Assembly: GCF_028736035.1 (NCBI RefSeq)
Contig: NZ_CP117866.1
Span: 372,001 to 436,000 of the forward strand
DNA: 64,000 nt
From: Streptomyces sp. T12
GTDB taxonomy: Bacteria; Actinomycetota; Actinomycetes; Streptomycetales; Streptomycetaceae
Reading direction: 5' to 3'
The number at the start of each line of letters is the position of its first letter. The stretch's first letter is position 1. Below are positions 41,887-51,703 of the stretch, in pieces. Both the position numbers and the translations under genes were made by a program. Below the pieces are notes generated by a model. The model did no database searches. It was not told the DNA's origin and worked only from the letters and a program-made list of their open reading frames with translations.

Positions 41887-42630
41887 CTACCGACTGAACA
41901 GCTCGAACGCCACGGCCGGCTTCCCGCCGAACCGCTTCCCCGTCGCCTCGGCGTTCGAGGTGAGGAAGCCGCGGGCGTACGTCTGCGGGTCCTGGCTCGT
42001 CAACGCCTCGATGTAGGTGCGGTGTTCCAGCAGCGAGCGCACCGCGCGCTCCAGCCCGGCCGTCGCGTCCACCGCGTGCGTGGGCGTACTGGAACCGGCG
42101 ACGGCGACCCAGCGGACACCGCCCCAGGGCTCCAGGCCCTGCTCGGCGAGCTCCGGGAAGATCCAGCGGTTGCCCGCGTCACCGGCCGCGTCCAGCGTGG
42201 CACGGCCGACCGCCACATGGTCCGGGGTGTTCCAGGCGACGCCGCCCCAGGTGTCCCGGTGGTTCAGCGTGATCACCAGCTCGGGCCGGTACCGGCGGAT
42301 CGCGGCGGCGATGTCGCGGCGCAGGGCGGTGCCGTACTCGATCACGCCGTCCTCGTGGTCGAGGAACTCCACCGCCGACACACCCACGACCGCAGCGCCG
42401 GCCCGCTGCTCGCGCTCGCGCAGCGGGCCGCACTTCGCGGGCTCCAGGGTGTCGATGCCGGCCTCGCCACGGGTCGCCAGGACGTACGCCACCTCGCGGC
42501 CCCCGTCCGTCCAGCCGGCGATCGCCGCCGAGCAGCCGTACTCGAGGTCGTCCGGGTGTGCGACGACGGCGAGCGCGCGCTGCCAGTCGTCGGGCATGGG
42601 TTGGAGCTGAGTGATCGTCGGCTCGGTCAT
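41887..42630 (-). CDS. PIG-L family deacetylase
   Basis: 247 residues. Zinc-binding motif AVVAHPDDLEYG (A-H-P-D-D-x-E), TRGEAG and the distal His in NTPDHVAVGRATLDAA. Family members remove acetyl groups from N-acetylglucosaminyl substrates (MshB in mycothiol synthesis, Mca in mycothiol S-conjugate cleavage, teicoplanin deacetylases). This copy is not in a mycothiol locus, so the substrate is open. Separated from the sigma factor gene by 33 bases on the same strand, possibly one transcript. Confidence 0.9.
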   Translation of the reverse strand: MTEPTITQLQPMPDDWQRALAVVAHPDDLEYGCSAAIAGWTDGGREVAYVLATRGEAGIDTLEPAKCGPLREREQRAGAAVVGVSAVEFLDHEDGVIEYGTALRRDIAAAIRRYRPELVITLNHRDTWGGVAWNTPDHVAVGRATLDAAGDAGNRWIFPELAEQGLEPWGGVRWVAVAGSSTPTHAVDATAGLERAVRSLLEHRTYIEALTSQDPQTYARGFLTSNAEATGKRFGGKPAVAFELFSR

Positions 42631-42658
42631 GCCCGCACACTAGCCCGTCACACCGACA

Positions 42659-43960
42659 TCACGCTTCGTCACGGGCGAGCGCGAGCAGCCGGTCCAGGAC
42701 GCGGGGGCCGCCGGCCCGTACGCCGTCGTGCTCGAACTCGTCGGTGACCCAGGTGCGCAGGCCGCGGATGGCGCGGGCGGTGGCGAGGGAGTGGGCGGTG
42801 TCGACGTACATGTCGTCGTGGTAGACGGCCGCCGCGACCGGCACTTCGTTGGCGGCGAGGCGCGCCGGGTCGTACAGGGGCTTCCAGTCGGTGCGGGCGG
42901 CGAGGAGTTCGGCGGTCTCGCGCAGCGGGCGCAGGGCCGGGTCGCAGTCGAACATCCAGGGGTGGATGGTCTCGCCGGTGAACAGCAGCGGCCCGTCCCC
43001 CGCGAGCGTCTTGGCCGCGTCGAACTGCGGGAACTCGGCGCGCACGCGCTCGGCGGACCAGGCGGTGGGGCGCGCGTCCTGGCCGTAGATCGCCTCGTGC
43101 ACGAGGGCGTACAGCGGGTGGCTCGCGTACGACAGCAGGCCCTGGACCTCCTCCTGGAAGGCGTCCGAGAGGGCCGGGCCCTGCGGGGTGCGCACGAAGG
43201 CGTGCTCCAGCAGGTAGTGCAGGCGGTGGCTGCCCTCGCTGCCGCCGAGGACGATGCCGAGGGACTGGAAGGCCTCGGCGGTCAGGCGGTAGCCGTTCGG
43301 CAGGACCACGTCGCCTGCGAGGAGATGGTCGGCGATACGGCGGGCGCGCTCGACGTCCTGCGGGTAGCGGGCGTAGTGCGCGCCGACCTTGCGCTCGATG
43401 CGGGGGTAGGCCGCGCGGTAGACGTCGTCGGCGTGCGCGTCGAGGGAGGGCAGGCCGCCGGTGATGACGGCGGCGGTCAGGCCCTCCGGGGCGGTGGAGA
43501 GGTAGTTGACCGTGCAGAAGCCGCCGAAGCTCTGGCCGAGGACGGTCCAGGGGGCGCCGCCGGTCACCTCCCGGCGGATCGCCTCGCAGTCTCGGACGAT
43601 CGAGTCGGCGCGGAAGTGCGTGAGGTAGTCGGCCTGTTCGGCGGGGCCGCCGCGCAGCGGGAGGGTCTGGCGGTTGGCGGGCGTGGAGTGGCCGGTGCCG
43701 CGCTGGTCGAGGAGCAGGACGCGGTACTCCTTGAGGGCGCGGCCGAGCCAGGCGCCCTTGCCGACGAAGCGGTTCGCGCCGAAGCCGGGGCCGCCCTGGA
43801 GGTAGACCAGCCAGGGCAGCTCCTGGTGTGCCTTGTCGCCGGCGACGACCTCGCGGGCGTAGAGCTCGATCGTCTCGCCGTTCGGGGCGTCGTGGTCGAG
43901 GGGCACGGTGAAGTGGCGGTCGGTGAGGACGACGCCGGGCTGGCGGTAGCTGACGGTCAA
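42659..43960 (-). CDS. Alpha/beta hydrolase, proline iminopeptidase-like
   Basis: 433 residues from a TTG at 43960 with GGGAG five bases upstream; this start matches the usual first residues of the family (YRQPGVVLTDRHFTVPLDH). A GTG at 44008 is the alternative. Hydrolase features: oxyanion-hole region YLQGGPGFGANR, DQRGTGHS, nucleophile elbow GQSFGGF, then Asp and His near the C-terminus (DDMYVDTAHS; EFEHDG). This long class of proline iminopeptidases removes N-terminal proline from peptides. Lies after the rhamnose regulator on the same strand; no functional link seen. Confidence 0.88.
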   Translation of the reverse strand: MTVSYRQPGVVLTDRHFTVPLDHDAPNGETIELYAREVVAGDKAHQELPWLVYLQGGPGFGANRFVGKGAWLGRALKEYRVLLLDQRGTGHSTPANRQTLPLRGGPAEQADYLTHFRADSIVRDCEAIRREVTGGAPWTVLGQSFGGFCTVNYLSTAPEGLTAAVITGGLPSLDAHADDVYRAAYPRIERKVGAHYARYPQDVERARRIADHLLAGDVVLPNGYRLTAEAFQSLGIVLGGSEGSHRLHYLLEHAFVRTPQGPALSDAFQEEVQGLLSYASHPLYALVHEAIYGQDARPTAWSAERVRAEFPQFDAAKTLAGDGPLLFTGETIHPWMFDCDPALRPLRETAELLAARTDWKPLYDPARLAANEVPVAAAVYHDDMYVDTAHSLATARAIRGLRTWVTDEFEHDGVRAGGPRVLDRLLALARDEA

Positions 43961-44061
43961 CAGGGCTCCCGGGACGGAGGGTTTTCGGGCCGCGTCCCAG
44001 TTCAGCACATGTTCGTCCGCCGACCGAGCCCCGGGATCATGAAATCGTACTGAACGGCGGA

Positions 44062-45084
44062 TCAGCGGGCCGAGAGACTGGACCGCCGGACCACCAGCTC
44101 CGGCTGGAGGACGACCCGCCGGTGCTCGTGCTTCCTCGTCGCGGTCTCCTCCTCCGTCTCCTCCAGCAGGATCTCCGCCGCGAGAGTGCCCATGGTGACC
44201 GCGGGCTGCCGTACGGAGGTGAGGGGCACGGCCGCGGCGGCCGCGAACTCGATGTCGTCGTAGCCGACGATCGCGAGGTCGTCGGGGACGCCGACGCCCG
44301 CGGCGTACATGGCCTGCAGGACGCCGAGGGCGAGCAGGTCGTTGGCGCAGAAGACGGCGGTCGGGCGCTCGGCGAGGCCGAGCAGGCGGGCGCCGGCGTC
44401 CCGGCCGGCGGCGACGTCGAGCCGCTCGGTGGGCAGCTCGCGCAGGTGCTCGGGGCCGAGGCCGGCCTCCTGAAGCGCGTGCAGGGCGCCGGTGCGGCGG
44501 TCGCGGACCTGGTTGAGGCCGGGCGGGCCGCTGACGTACGCGATGGAGCGGTGCCCGGCGTCGACGAGATGGCGTACGGCGAGGGCGCCGCCCGCGACGT
44601 CGTCGACGGAGACCGAGCACTCGGTGGTGCCCTCGGCGACCCGGTCGACGAGGACGAAGGGGATGTTGTGCCGCCGGAACGTCTCGATGTTGCGGCCGGT
44701 GGCGTCGGCCGGGGTGAGCAGGACACCGCGCACCCGCTGCTCGGCGAAGAGCGACAGGTACTCGGCCTCCTCGCTCGCGCTCTGTGCGCTGTTGCAGACC
44801 ATCACGCCGAGCCCGGCCTCACGCGCGGCCCGCTCGGCGCCGCGCGCCACGTCGACGAAGAAGGGGTTGCCCATGTCGAGGACGAGCAACCCCATGATCC
44901 GGCTGCGGCCCGCGCGCAGCTGGCGCGCGGACTCGCTGCGGACATAGCCCAGCCGGTCTATCGCGGACTGCACCCGCGCCCGGGTCTCGGTCGCGACCGT
45001 GTCCGGACGGTTGATGACGTTCGAGACCGTGCCGACGGAGACTCCGGCGGCGCGGGCGACGTCCTTGATACCCACCGACTGGGT
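44062..45084 (-). CDS. rhaR: LacI family regulator of the rhamnose cluster
   Basis: 340 residues from ATG 45084, GGAGG ten bases before. LacI helix-turn-helix and hinge: IKDVARAAGVSVGTVSNVINRPDTVATETRARVQSAIDRLGYVRSESARQLRAGRS, followed by a periplasmic-binding-protein-like sensor domain (MGLLVLDMGNPFFVDVARGAERAA, LVDRVAEGTTECSVSVDDVAGG). It is the last gene of the minus-strand rhamnose arm. The divergent rha promoters carry LacI-type palindromes (TGAA-n4-TTCA), its expected operators; L-rhamnose or a derivative is the likely inducer. Confidence 0.9.
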   Translation of the reverse strand, partial: TQSVGIKDVARAAGVSVGTVSNVINRPDTVATETRARVQSAIDRLGYVRSESARQLRAGRSRIMGLLVLDMGNPFFVDVARGAERAAREAGLGVMVCNSAQSASEEAEYLSLFAEQRVRGVLLTPADATGRNIETFRRHNIPFVLVDRVAEGTTECSVSVDDVAGGALAVRHLVDAGHRSIAYVSGPPGLNQVRDRRTGALHALQEAGLGPEHLRELPTERLDVAAGRDAGARLLGLAERPTAVFCANDLLALGVLQAMYAAGVGVPDDLAIVGYDDIEFAAAAAVPLTSVRQPAVTMGTLAAEILLEETEEETATRKHEHRRVVLQPELVVRRSSLSAR

Positions 45085-45171
45085 CATCGGGCAGGGACCT
45101 CCAGTAAGACGCGACAAGACGTGGGGCGGCGGGAAGGCACATTACCGTCAAGCCGCCCACAACAGCTGTGG

Positions 45172-46602
45172 TCAGGCGGGCAGGCGGAAGTTGAGGTTGC
45201 GCAGCGCCGAGGGCGTCGTACCGCTGGACTTCTCCTGGTACATGATCGACAGGAAGTTGTCCTGTGCGATGCGCGTCTCATCGATGACGACCTCGCCGAA
45301 GGCGTTCAGCCCGGCCGTGACGCCGTCGTACAGGACCGACCAGTCCGTGTAACCGGAGGCCTTGGAGGCCCCGGCGATCCGGCAGAACGGGAAGATCGCG
45401 TACGCGTTGTCGTACTTGTCCAGGATCAGCTTGGTGCGCTGACTGGAGTTCAGCGGGACCGGTATCTCGGTCTTCTGCCAGGCGCCGGAGGAGTTCTTGC
45501 GGACGTGGAAGGCGCGGCCGTTGGCCGTGCGGTCGGCGACGTAGTTCGTGGTGCACTGGCCGAAGCGGCCCGGCACGTAACTGATGATCGCGTGCGGCAG
45601 GCCCGCGGAGTCGGTGAACTGGCTCTCCTGGTTCATCAGGGAGTGGTCCGGGTTGAGCGCGTCGATCACCAGGCCGCTGTCGGTGACGGCGACCTTGTCG
45701 GAGCCGCCGGTGGTGCCGACGACGGTGCCGGCGTTGTTGCGCCAGGTGCGGCCGCGGTCGTCGGAGTAGACGTAGCCGGTGTCGTGGTTGGTGATGCCGC
45801 CGCCGTTGCACATCACGGCGCCGTTCTGCTCGCGCCAGGTGAAGAAGGAGTGCAGTCGGCCGTTCTTGTCGTAGTCGATGCCGTGCAGGTACATGTTGCG
45901 AGCGGTCGACGAGCCGTGCTCGCTGGTGTACGTCCCGGTGGAGCTGCTCCACTCACCCAGGTTGGTCCAGGTCGAACCGTCGTACTCGGCGAGGGCGTTG
46001 CGCCCGTTGCCGGAGATGGCGACCCGGTAGCTGAGCTGCAGCTTGCCGTCGGGGGTGGAGATGAACTGCGGGTAGGTGAACTGCGAGGTGAGCGCGAGGC
46101 CGTCGAGGGTGGACTGCGGGGCACCGAAGCGGCTCGCGGTCCAGCTCAGGCCCGCGGGGTTGTCCACCAGCCCCGCGACCGACTTGACGTAGGTGAAGCC
46201 GTCGCTGTGCGAGTCCATGTTGAGGTGCAGGCGGCCGTCGACCTTGGACACGCCCATGGAGATGACGTTGTGGGAGTCGTTGTAGCGGAGCGTGTGCCCG
46301 ACCTTGACCGTGGACCAGGTGCTGGAGCCGAGCACGCGGCGGCCGACGACGGCGTTGCGGTCGGCCGTGTACCAGACGGCGTACTGGTAGCCCTTGTAGG
46401 TCAGCAGGCCGTTCTTCTGGAACGAGTTGTTGTTGACCAGACCGTCGTACGACACGAAGAAGATGGCCTGCGTGTCGAGTGTGGTGGTGCCGGTCAGGGT
46501 GAGGGACGGGCCGGGGTCGGCGGCACGGGCGGTTCCGGACGCGAGGGCGGGGGTCATGACGGCTCCAGCGAGGGCGGCGCCCAGCAGCGTACGTCTCTTC
46601 AT
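45172..46602 (-). CDS. Secreted BNR_4 beta-propeller protein, candidate rhamnoside/uronide lyase
   Basis: 476 residues. Twin-arginine-like signal (MKRRTLLGAALAGAVMTPALASGTARA). The mature part has the BNR_4 pattern: FFVSYDGLVNNNSFQKNGLLTYKGYQYAVWY, YNDSHNVISMGVSKVDGRLHLNMDSHSDGFTYVKS, then QFTYPQFISTPDGKLQLSYR and WREQNGAVMCNGGGITNHDTGYVYSDDRGRTW, consistent with a seven-bladed propeller. This fold is shared by several polysaccharide lyases, including L-rhamnose-alpha-1,4-glucuronate lyase (PL42) and ulvan lyases. Its place inside the rhamnose uptake operon suggests that it releases rhamnose or rhamnosyl units outside the cell. The activity is inference. Confidence 0.85.
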   Translation of the reverse strand: MKRRTLLGAALAGAVMTPALASGTARAADPGPSLTLTGTTTLDTQAIFFVSYDGLVNNNSFQKNGLLTYKGYQYAVWYTADRNAVVGRRVLGSSTWSTVKVGHTLRYNDSHNVISMGVSKVDGRLHLNMDSHSDGFTYVKSVAGLVDNPAGLSWTASRFGAPQSTLDGLALTSQFTYPQFISTPDGKLQLSYRVAISGNGRNALAEYDGSTWTNLGEWSSSTGTYTSEHGSSTARNMYLHGIDYDKNGRLHSFFTWREQNGAVMCNGGGITNHDTGYVYSDDRGRTWRNNAGTVVGTTGGSDKVAVTDSGLVIDALNPDHSLMNQESQFTDSAGLPHAIISYVPGRFGQCTTNYVADRTANGRAFHVRKNSSGAWQKTEIPVPLNSSQRTKLILDKYDNAYAIFPFCRIAGASKASGYTDWSVLYDGVTAGLNAFGEVVIDETRIAQDNFLSIMYQEKSSGTTPSALRNLNFRLPA

Positions 46603-46671
46603 CTCGGGGGACTCCGTTGTCGGCGAGGTGCGGGAGGGGAACAGGGTGGGGACGGGTCCTGCGGGGTGTGG

Positions 46672-46992
46672 TCAGGCGAGGTGGAACACCTCGGTGAGCG
46701 GTTTCATGGCCTCGTCAGGCCGGGCGCCGTCCAACGACTCGAAGAACGGCGCCATCTCCGCCTGCCAGCGGGCGTTGACGTCGGTGGCTTCCATACCGGC
46801 TACGGCGGCCGCGAAGTCCTCGGTCTCCAGGTAGCCGACGAGCAGTCCGTCCTCGCGCAGGAAGAGCGAGTAGTTGTGCCAGCCGGTGGCCGAGAGCGCT
46901 TGGAGCATCTCGGGCCACACGGCGGCATGCCGCTCGCGGTACTCCTCGAGGCGCTCCGCCCGGACCTTCAGCAGGAAGCACACGCGTTGCAT
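46672..46992 (-). CDS. rhaM: L-rhamnose mutarotase
   Basis: 106 residues, the family's normal size. Ferredoxin-like alpha/beta barrel with the signature MQRVCFLLKVRAERLEEYRERHAAVWPEML, then GWHNYSLFLREDGLLVGYLE and MAPFFESLDG. Catalyses the alpha/beta interconversion of L-rhamnopyranose so that the isomerase gets its preferred anomer. Placed between the binding-protein gene and the BNR_4 gene. Confidence 0.95.
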   Translation of the reverse strand: MQRVCFLLKVRAERLEEYRERHAAVWPEMLQALSATGWHNYSLFLREDGLLVGYLETEDFAAAVAGMEATDVNARWQAEMAPFFESLDGARPDEAMKPLTEVFHLA

Positions 46993-47009
46993 CAACAACC
47001 CTCCGGATC

Positions 47010-48089
47010 TCAGAAGTTGAACTGGTCGATGTTCTTCGCGTCGAAGACGGTCGGCTTGCCGAGGCTGATCACGCCGTCCTTGCCGATGGTGTACGTGGTG
47101 TCGCCGGCCTTGAAGGTCTCGCCCTCCTTGCCGGTGATCTGGCCGGAGACCAGGGCGACGGCGGCGCGGGCGGCCAGGTCGCCGAGCTTCGCCGGGTCCC
47201 ACAGCTCGAAGCCCTCGACCGTGCCGTTCTTGACGTACTTGCGCATGTCGTTCGGGGTGCCGAGGCCGGTCAGCTTGACCTTGCCCTTGTACTTGGAGCC
47301 CGACAGGTACTGGGCGGCGGCCTTGATGCCGACGGTGGTCGGGGAGATGATCCCCTTCAGGTTCGGGTACTCCTGGAGCAGGCCCTGGGTCTGCTGGAAG
47401 GACTTCTGGGCGTCGTCGTCACCGTAGGCGACCTTGACGAGCTTGATGTCCTTGTACTTGGGGTCCTTGAGCTCCTGCTTCATGAAGTCGATCCAGATGT
47501 TCTGGTTCGTCGCGGTCTGCGCGGCGGACAGGATCGCGATCTCGCCCTTGTAGCCGATCTGCTCGGCGAGCAGCTGCACCTCGGTGCGGCCGAGGTCCTC
47601 GGCGGATGCCTGCGAGACGAAGGCGTTGCGGCAGTCGGCGGTGGTGTCGGAGTCGTAGGTGACGACCTTGATGCCGTTCTTCATGGCCTGCTTCAGCGCG
47701 GTGCACAGGGCGCCCGGGTCCTGCGCGGAGACGGCCATCGCGTCGACCTGCTGCTGGGTGAGCGTGTTGACGTAGGAGACCTGGCCGGCGGTGTCGGTGG
47801 CGCTGGACGGGCCGACCTCCTTGTAGCTGGAGCCCAGCTCCTTCAGGGCCGCCTCGCCGCCCTTGTCCGCGGAGGTGAAGTACGGGTTGTTGACCTGCTT
47901 GGGCAGGAAGCCGACGGTCAGCCCCTTCTTCAGCTCGGCGTTCGGGTCGGCCTTCCCGGCGGAGGCGGCCGAGGCGCCCTCGCTCTTGACGTCCTCCTTG
48001 GTGGTACCGCCGCAGGCGGTGGCGGCCAGGGCGAACGAGGTGACGGCGGCGAGGGCCGCGCAGGTACGGCGGAGGGATGACTTGCGCAT
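47010..48089 (-). CDS. rhaS: Rhamnose ABC transporter substrate-binding lipoprotein
   Basis: 359 residues. Signal peptide with lipobox-like ATAC at residue 26 (ALAATAC). Periplasmic-binding family 4 (sugar, LsrB/RhaS-like): LTVGFLPKQVNNPYFTSADKGGEAALKELG, then YVNTLTQQQVDAMAVSAQDPGALC and GIKVVTYDSDTT. It presents L-rhamnose to the two permeases. Lies between the second permease gene and rhaM, with 17-30-base gaps, so one operon. Confidence 0.94.
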   Translation of the reverse strand: MRKSSLRRTCAALAAVTSFALAATACGGTTKEDVKSEGASAASAGKADPNAELKKGLTVGFLPKQVNNPYFTSADKGGEAALKELGSSYKEVGPSSATDTAGQVSYVNTLTQQQVDAMAVSAQDPGALCTALKQAMKNGIKVVTYDSDTTADCRNAFVSQASAEDLGRTEVQLLAEQIGYKGEIAILSAAQTATNQNIWIDFMKQELKDPKYKDIKLVKVAYGDDDAQKSFQQTQGLLQEYPNLKGIISPTTVGIKAAAQYLSGSKYKGKVKLTGLGTPNDMRKYVKNGTVEGFELWDPAKLGDLAARAAVALVSGQITGKEGETFKAGDTTYTIGKDGVISLGKPTVFDAKNIDQFNF

Positions 48090-48119
48090 GACGAAGGTCC
48101 TTTACGAGGAAGGGCTGAG

Positions 48120-49112
48120 TTACGAGGCCGGAGTCGAGGCGGCTTTGCGGCCCGCCCTCGCTACGGAGATCTGCCGTGCGACCCGGGGGCCGAGCACGGA
48201 GAGGACCAGCAGGACGCCGGTGACGACGATCTGCGACTGGGCGGAGACGTCCTGGAGGCTCATCACGTTCTGCAGCGCGCCGAGCAGGAAGACTCCCGCG
48301 ATCGCGCCGCCGAGCGTGCCCTTGCCGCCGTCGAAGTCGATGCCGCCCAGCAAGACGGCTGCCACGACGGAGAGTTCGAGCCCCGTGGCGTTGTCGTAGC
48401 GGGCGCTGGCGAAGTGCAGCGCCCAGAAGATCCCGGTGAGCGAGGCCATCAGGCCCGTCACCGTGAACAGGATCAGCTTCTGCCGCTTGACCCGGATACC
48501 GGCGAACCTCGCGGCCTCCTCGCTCGCGCCGGTCGCGAAGACCGACCGCCCGAACGGGGTGGCGTGCAGGACGATCACGGCGATCGCGAGGAGCACCAGG
48601 AAGGGCAGGAAGGCGTACGGGATGAAGGTGTCGCCGATGTGTCCGGAGGCGAAGTCGAGGTACTGCGTGGGGAAGTCGGTCACCGCGTCGGAGCCGAGGA
48701 TGATCTGTGCGATGCCGCGGTAGGCGGCGAGGGTGCCGATGGTGACGGCGAGCGACGGGAGCCCCAGCTTGGTCACCAGAAGGCCGTTGATCAGTCCGCA
48801 GACCACGCCGAGCGCCAGACAGATCGGAATGATCGTCTCGATCGCCATGCCCTGGTTCCACAGGACACCCATGACCGAGCCCGACAGACCGGCTGTGGAG
48901 GCGACCGAGAGATCGATCTCGCCCGAGACGACCAGGAGCGTCATGGGCAGGGCGATCATTGCGATCGGAAGGGTGTTTCCGATCAGGAACGACAGGTTGA
49001 GAGCGTTCCCGAAACCATCGACCGTTCCGAAGGACAGCAGGAGCACGACGATCAGAAGCGCACCGACGACCGTGTCCCAGCGGATCGCTCGGCTCAGCGA
49101 GAAGTCAGCCAT
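48120..49112 (-). CDS. rhaQ: Rhamnose ABC transporter permease
   Basis: 330 residues, about nine to ten helices. BPD_transp_2 (RbsC/RhaP-RhaQ) family: LPMTLLVVSGEIDLSVASTAGLSGSVMGVLW and RFAGIRVKRQKLILFTVTGLMASLTGIFW, with the cytoplasmic EAA-like loop GASEEAARFAGI. Pairs with the preceding permease; the start overlaps the previous gene by eight bases. Confidence 0.93.
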   Translation of the reverse strand: MADFSLSRAIRWDTVVGALLIVVLLLSFGTVDGFGNALNLSFLIGNTLPIAMIALPMTLLVVSGEIDLSVASTAGLSGSVMGVLWNQGMAIETIIPICLALGVVCGLINGLLVTKLGLPSLAVTIGTLAAYRGIAQIILGSDAVTDFPTQYLDFASGHIGDTFIPYAFLPFLVLLAIAVIVLHATPFGRSVFATGASEEAARFAGIRVKRQKLILFTVTGLMASLTGIFWALHFASARYDNATGLELSVVAAVLLGGIDFDGGKGTLGGAIAGVFLLGALQNVMSLQDVSAQSQIVVTGVLLVLSVLGPRVARQISVARAGRKAASTPAS

Positions 49113-50145
49113 GGCGGGCGTTCCTCTTCTTCAGGGCGGTGGCCACGCGCAGCGCGACGATCCGGTCGACCGCGATGGCGAGGATGAGCAGGATGCCGTT
49201 GATGGCGAGCACCCAGACGGAGCTGACGCCGAGGGCGGGCAGCACGCTGTTGATGGAGGTCAGCAGCAGCGCGCCGAGCGCCGCGCCGTAGACGCTGCCG
49301 GAGCCGCCGGTGAAGACGACACCACCGACCACGACCGCGCTGACGACGGTGAGTTCGTAGCCGCTGCCCGTGCTGGAGTCGACGTTGCCGAACCGGGCCA
49401 GGTACATGGCGCCCGCGAGTCCGGCCAGCGCACCGCAGAAGGTGTACGCGGCGAGGATCCGCTTGCGCACCGGGATGCCGGCGAGGCGGGCGGCCTCCGG
49501 GTTGGAGCCGAGCGCGTACAGCTCGCGTCCGCTGCCGAAGTGCTTGAGGTAGTACGCGGTCGCCACCAGGACGGCGACGGCGATCAGCGCCAGCCACGGC
49601 ACCGCGGAGATGCCGCCGGAGCCGAAGTCGACGAAGCCGTCCGGGAGGTCGGCCGCCGTGATCTGCCGGGCGCCGACCCAGATCGAGTCGATGCCGCGGA
49701 TGATGTACAGCGTGCCCAGGGTGACGACGAGCGCGGGCACCTGGCCGAGGCTGACGAGCAGGCCGTTCAGCAGGCCGAAGCCGATGCCCATCAGGACCGC
49801 CAGGAGTACGGCGACGACCGGGTTCCCGCCGCCCTGGAGATACGTACCGGCGGCGAAGGCGCTGATGCCGAGGGTGGAGCCGACCGACAGGTCGACGTTC
49901 CTCGTGATCACCACCAGGGACTGGCCGGTGGCGACCAGGACGAGGATCGTCGCGTTCAGGAGCAGGTCCTTGATGCCCTGCTCGGTGAGGAACTCGCTGT
50001 TGCCGAGCTGGGTGACGACGATCATCACCACGAAGACGACCAGGATGGCGAGTTCGCGCATCTTGAAGACGCGGTCGACCAGGCGGGTGCCGCTGGACTT
50101 CGGTACGTCGGTGACAGGGGCCTCCTTGGGAGTGATCACCGTCAT
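49105..50145 (-). CDS. rhaP: Rhamnose ABC transporter permease
   Basis: 346 residues from ATG 50145, which overlaps the ATPase stop by four bases. Same BPD_transp_2 family: [34 protein letters not shown] and [40 protein letters not shown]. An N-terminal cytoplasmic extension of about 30 residues precedes the first helix. Forms the channel with RhaQ. Confidence 0.93.
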   Translation of the reverse strand: MTVITPKEAPVTDVPKSSGTRLVDRVFKMRELAILVVFVVMIVVTQLGNSEFLTEQGIKDLLLNATILVLVATGQSLVVITRNVDLSVGSTLGISAFAAGTYLQGGGNPVVAVLLAVLMGIGFGLLNGLLVSLGQVPALVVTLGTLYIIRGIDSIWVGARQITAADLPDGFVDFGSGGISAVPWLALIAVAVLVATAYYLKHFGSGRELYALGSNPEAARLAGIPVRKRILAAYTFCGALAGLAGAMYLARFGNVDSSTGSGYELTVVSAVVVGGVVFTGGSGSVYGAALGALLLTSINSVLPALGVSSVWVLAINGILLILAIAVDRIVALRVATALKKRNARHG

Positions 50146-51659
50146 GCGGCGGCCCTCCCGGTTGCTGCGGCCATCACGGTTTCCTCGGTGGCGTCGGAGC
50201 GCGGGATCTCGGCGGTCAGGCGGCCCTCGTGCATCACGAGCACGCGGTCGGCCATGCCGAGGATCTCGGGCAGGTCGGAGGAGATCATCAGGACGGCCAC
50301 GCCGTCGGCGGCGAGCTCGCTGAGCAGCCGGTGCACCTCGGCCTTGGTGCCGACGTCGATGCCCCGGGTGGGTTCGTCGACGATCAGTACCTTGGGGCCG
50401 GTGGCGAGCCACTTGGCGAGGACGACCTTCTGCTGGTTGCCGCCGGACAGGGTGTTCACCGTGTCGGCGATCCGGGCGTACTTCACCTGGAGCTTGACGG
50501 CCCAGTCGAGGGACCGGCTGCGTTCGGCGCCGCGGTCCATCAACCCCGCCTTGACGGTCGTACGAAGTCCCGTGAGGCCGATGTTGCGCTCGATGGACAT
50601 GTCCATCACCAGACCCTGGGCGCGCCGGTCCTCGGGGACGAGGGCGAGGCCGGACGCCATGGCGGTGGACGGGGCGCCGTTGGTCAGGGCCTTGCCGTCG
50701 ACGCAGACCTCGCCGGCGTCCCAGCGGTCGATGCCGAAGACGGCCCGCGCGACTTCGGTGCGCCCCGCGCCGACGAGCCCGGCGAGGCCGACGATCTCAC
50801 CGCGTCGTACGTCGAAGGAGACGTCGGTGAAGACGCCCTCACGGGTCAGCCGGCGCACGCTCAGGGCGACCTCGCCCGGCTTCACGTCCTGCTTGGGGTA
50901 CAGCTCGTCGAGGTCGCGGCCGACCATCCGGCGTACGAGGTCGTCCTCGGTCATGCCGTCCAGCGGCTCGCTGGCGATCCAGGCGCCGTCGCGCAGGGTC
51001 GTGACCCGCCGGCAGATCTGGAAGATCTCCTCCAGCCGGTGGGAGATGAAGAGGACGGCGGCGCCCTGTTCGCGCAGGGCGCGGACGACCCCGAAGAGGC
51101 GGGCGACCTCGCTGCCGGTGAGGGCGGCGGTCGGCTCGTCCATGATCAGGACGCGGGCGTCGAAGGAGAGCGCCTTGGCGATCTCGACGATCTGCTGGTC
51201 GGCGATGGACAGGCCGCGCGCGGGGCGGTCGGGGTCGAGCTCGACGCCGAGGCGCTGCATCAGGGCCAGGGTCGCGGCGTGCGTGGCCTTGTGGTCGATC
51301 CGGCCGAGCGCGCGCTGCGGCTGGCGGCCCATGAAGATGTTCTCGGCGATCGACAGGTCGGGGAAGAGAGTCGGCTCCTGGTAGATCACGGCGATCCCGG
51401 CGTCGCGGGCGTCACCGGGGCCGTGGAAGACGACGGGCGCACCGTCGAGCAGCACCTGGCCCGCGTCGGGCCGGTGTACGCCGGCGAGCGTCTTGATGAG
51501 GGTCGACTTGCCCGCGCCGTTCTCACCGGCGAGGGCGTGCACCTCCCCGGGGAACAGCTCCAGGGAGACGTCCCGCAGGGCGCGGACCGCGCCGAAGGAC
51601 TTGGAGATGTCCTTGAGCGCCAGAACCGGGGCCGGACCCGTTTTGGACGGGTGGGTCAT
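50142..51659 (-). CDS. rhaT: Rhamnose ABC transporter ATPase, two nucleotide-binding domains
   Basis: 505 residues; GAGGAG before ATG 51659. RbsA/MglA-type double ATPase: first domain with Walker [10 protein letters not shown] (45-53) and Walker [13 protein letters not shown]; second domain with [16 protein letters not shown] in the A-loop position, signature [36 protein letters not shown]. Energises uptake of L-rhamnose. First gene of the minus-strand arm, directly after the rha operator region. Confidence 0.94.
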   Translation of the reverse strand: MTHPSKTGPAPVLALKDISKSFGAVRALRDVSLELFPGEVHALAGENGAGKSTLIKTLAGVHRPDAGQVLLDGAPVVFHGPGDARDAGIAVIYQEPTLFPDLSIAENIFMGRQPQRALGRIDHKATHAATLALMQRLGVELDPDRPARGLSIADQQIVEIAKALSFDARVLIMDEPTAALTGSEVARLFGVVRALREQGAAVLFISHRLEEIFQICRRVTTLRDGAWIASEPLDGMTEDDLVRRMVGRDLDELYPKQDVKPGEVALSVRRLTREGVFTDVSFDVRRGEIVGLAGLVGAGRTEVARAVFGIDRWDAGEVCVDGKALTNGAPSTAMASGLALVPEDRRAQGLVMDMSIERNIGLTGLRTTVKAGLMDRGAERSRSLDWAVKLQVKYARIADTVNTLSGGNQQKVVLAKWLATGPKVLIVDEPTRGIDVGTKAEVHRLLSELAADGVAVLMISSDLPEILGMADRVLVMHEGRLTAEIPRSDATEETVMAAATGRAAA

Positions 51660-51703
51660 GGGGGCTCCTCGACGACGCCGGCGGGACGGCCCTCTCGGCG
51701 TCG

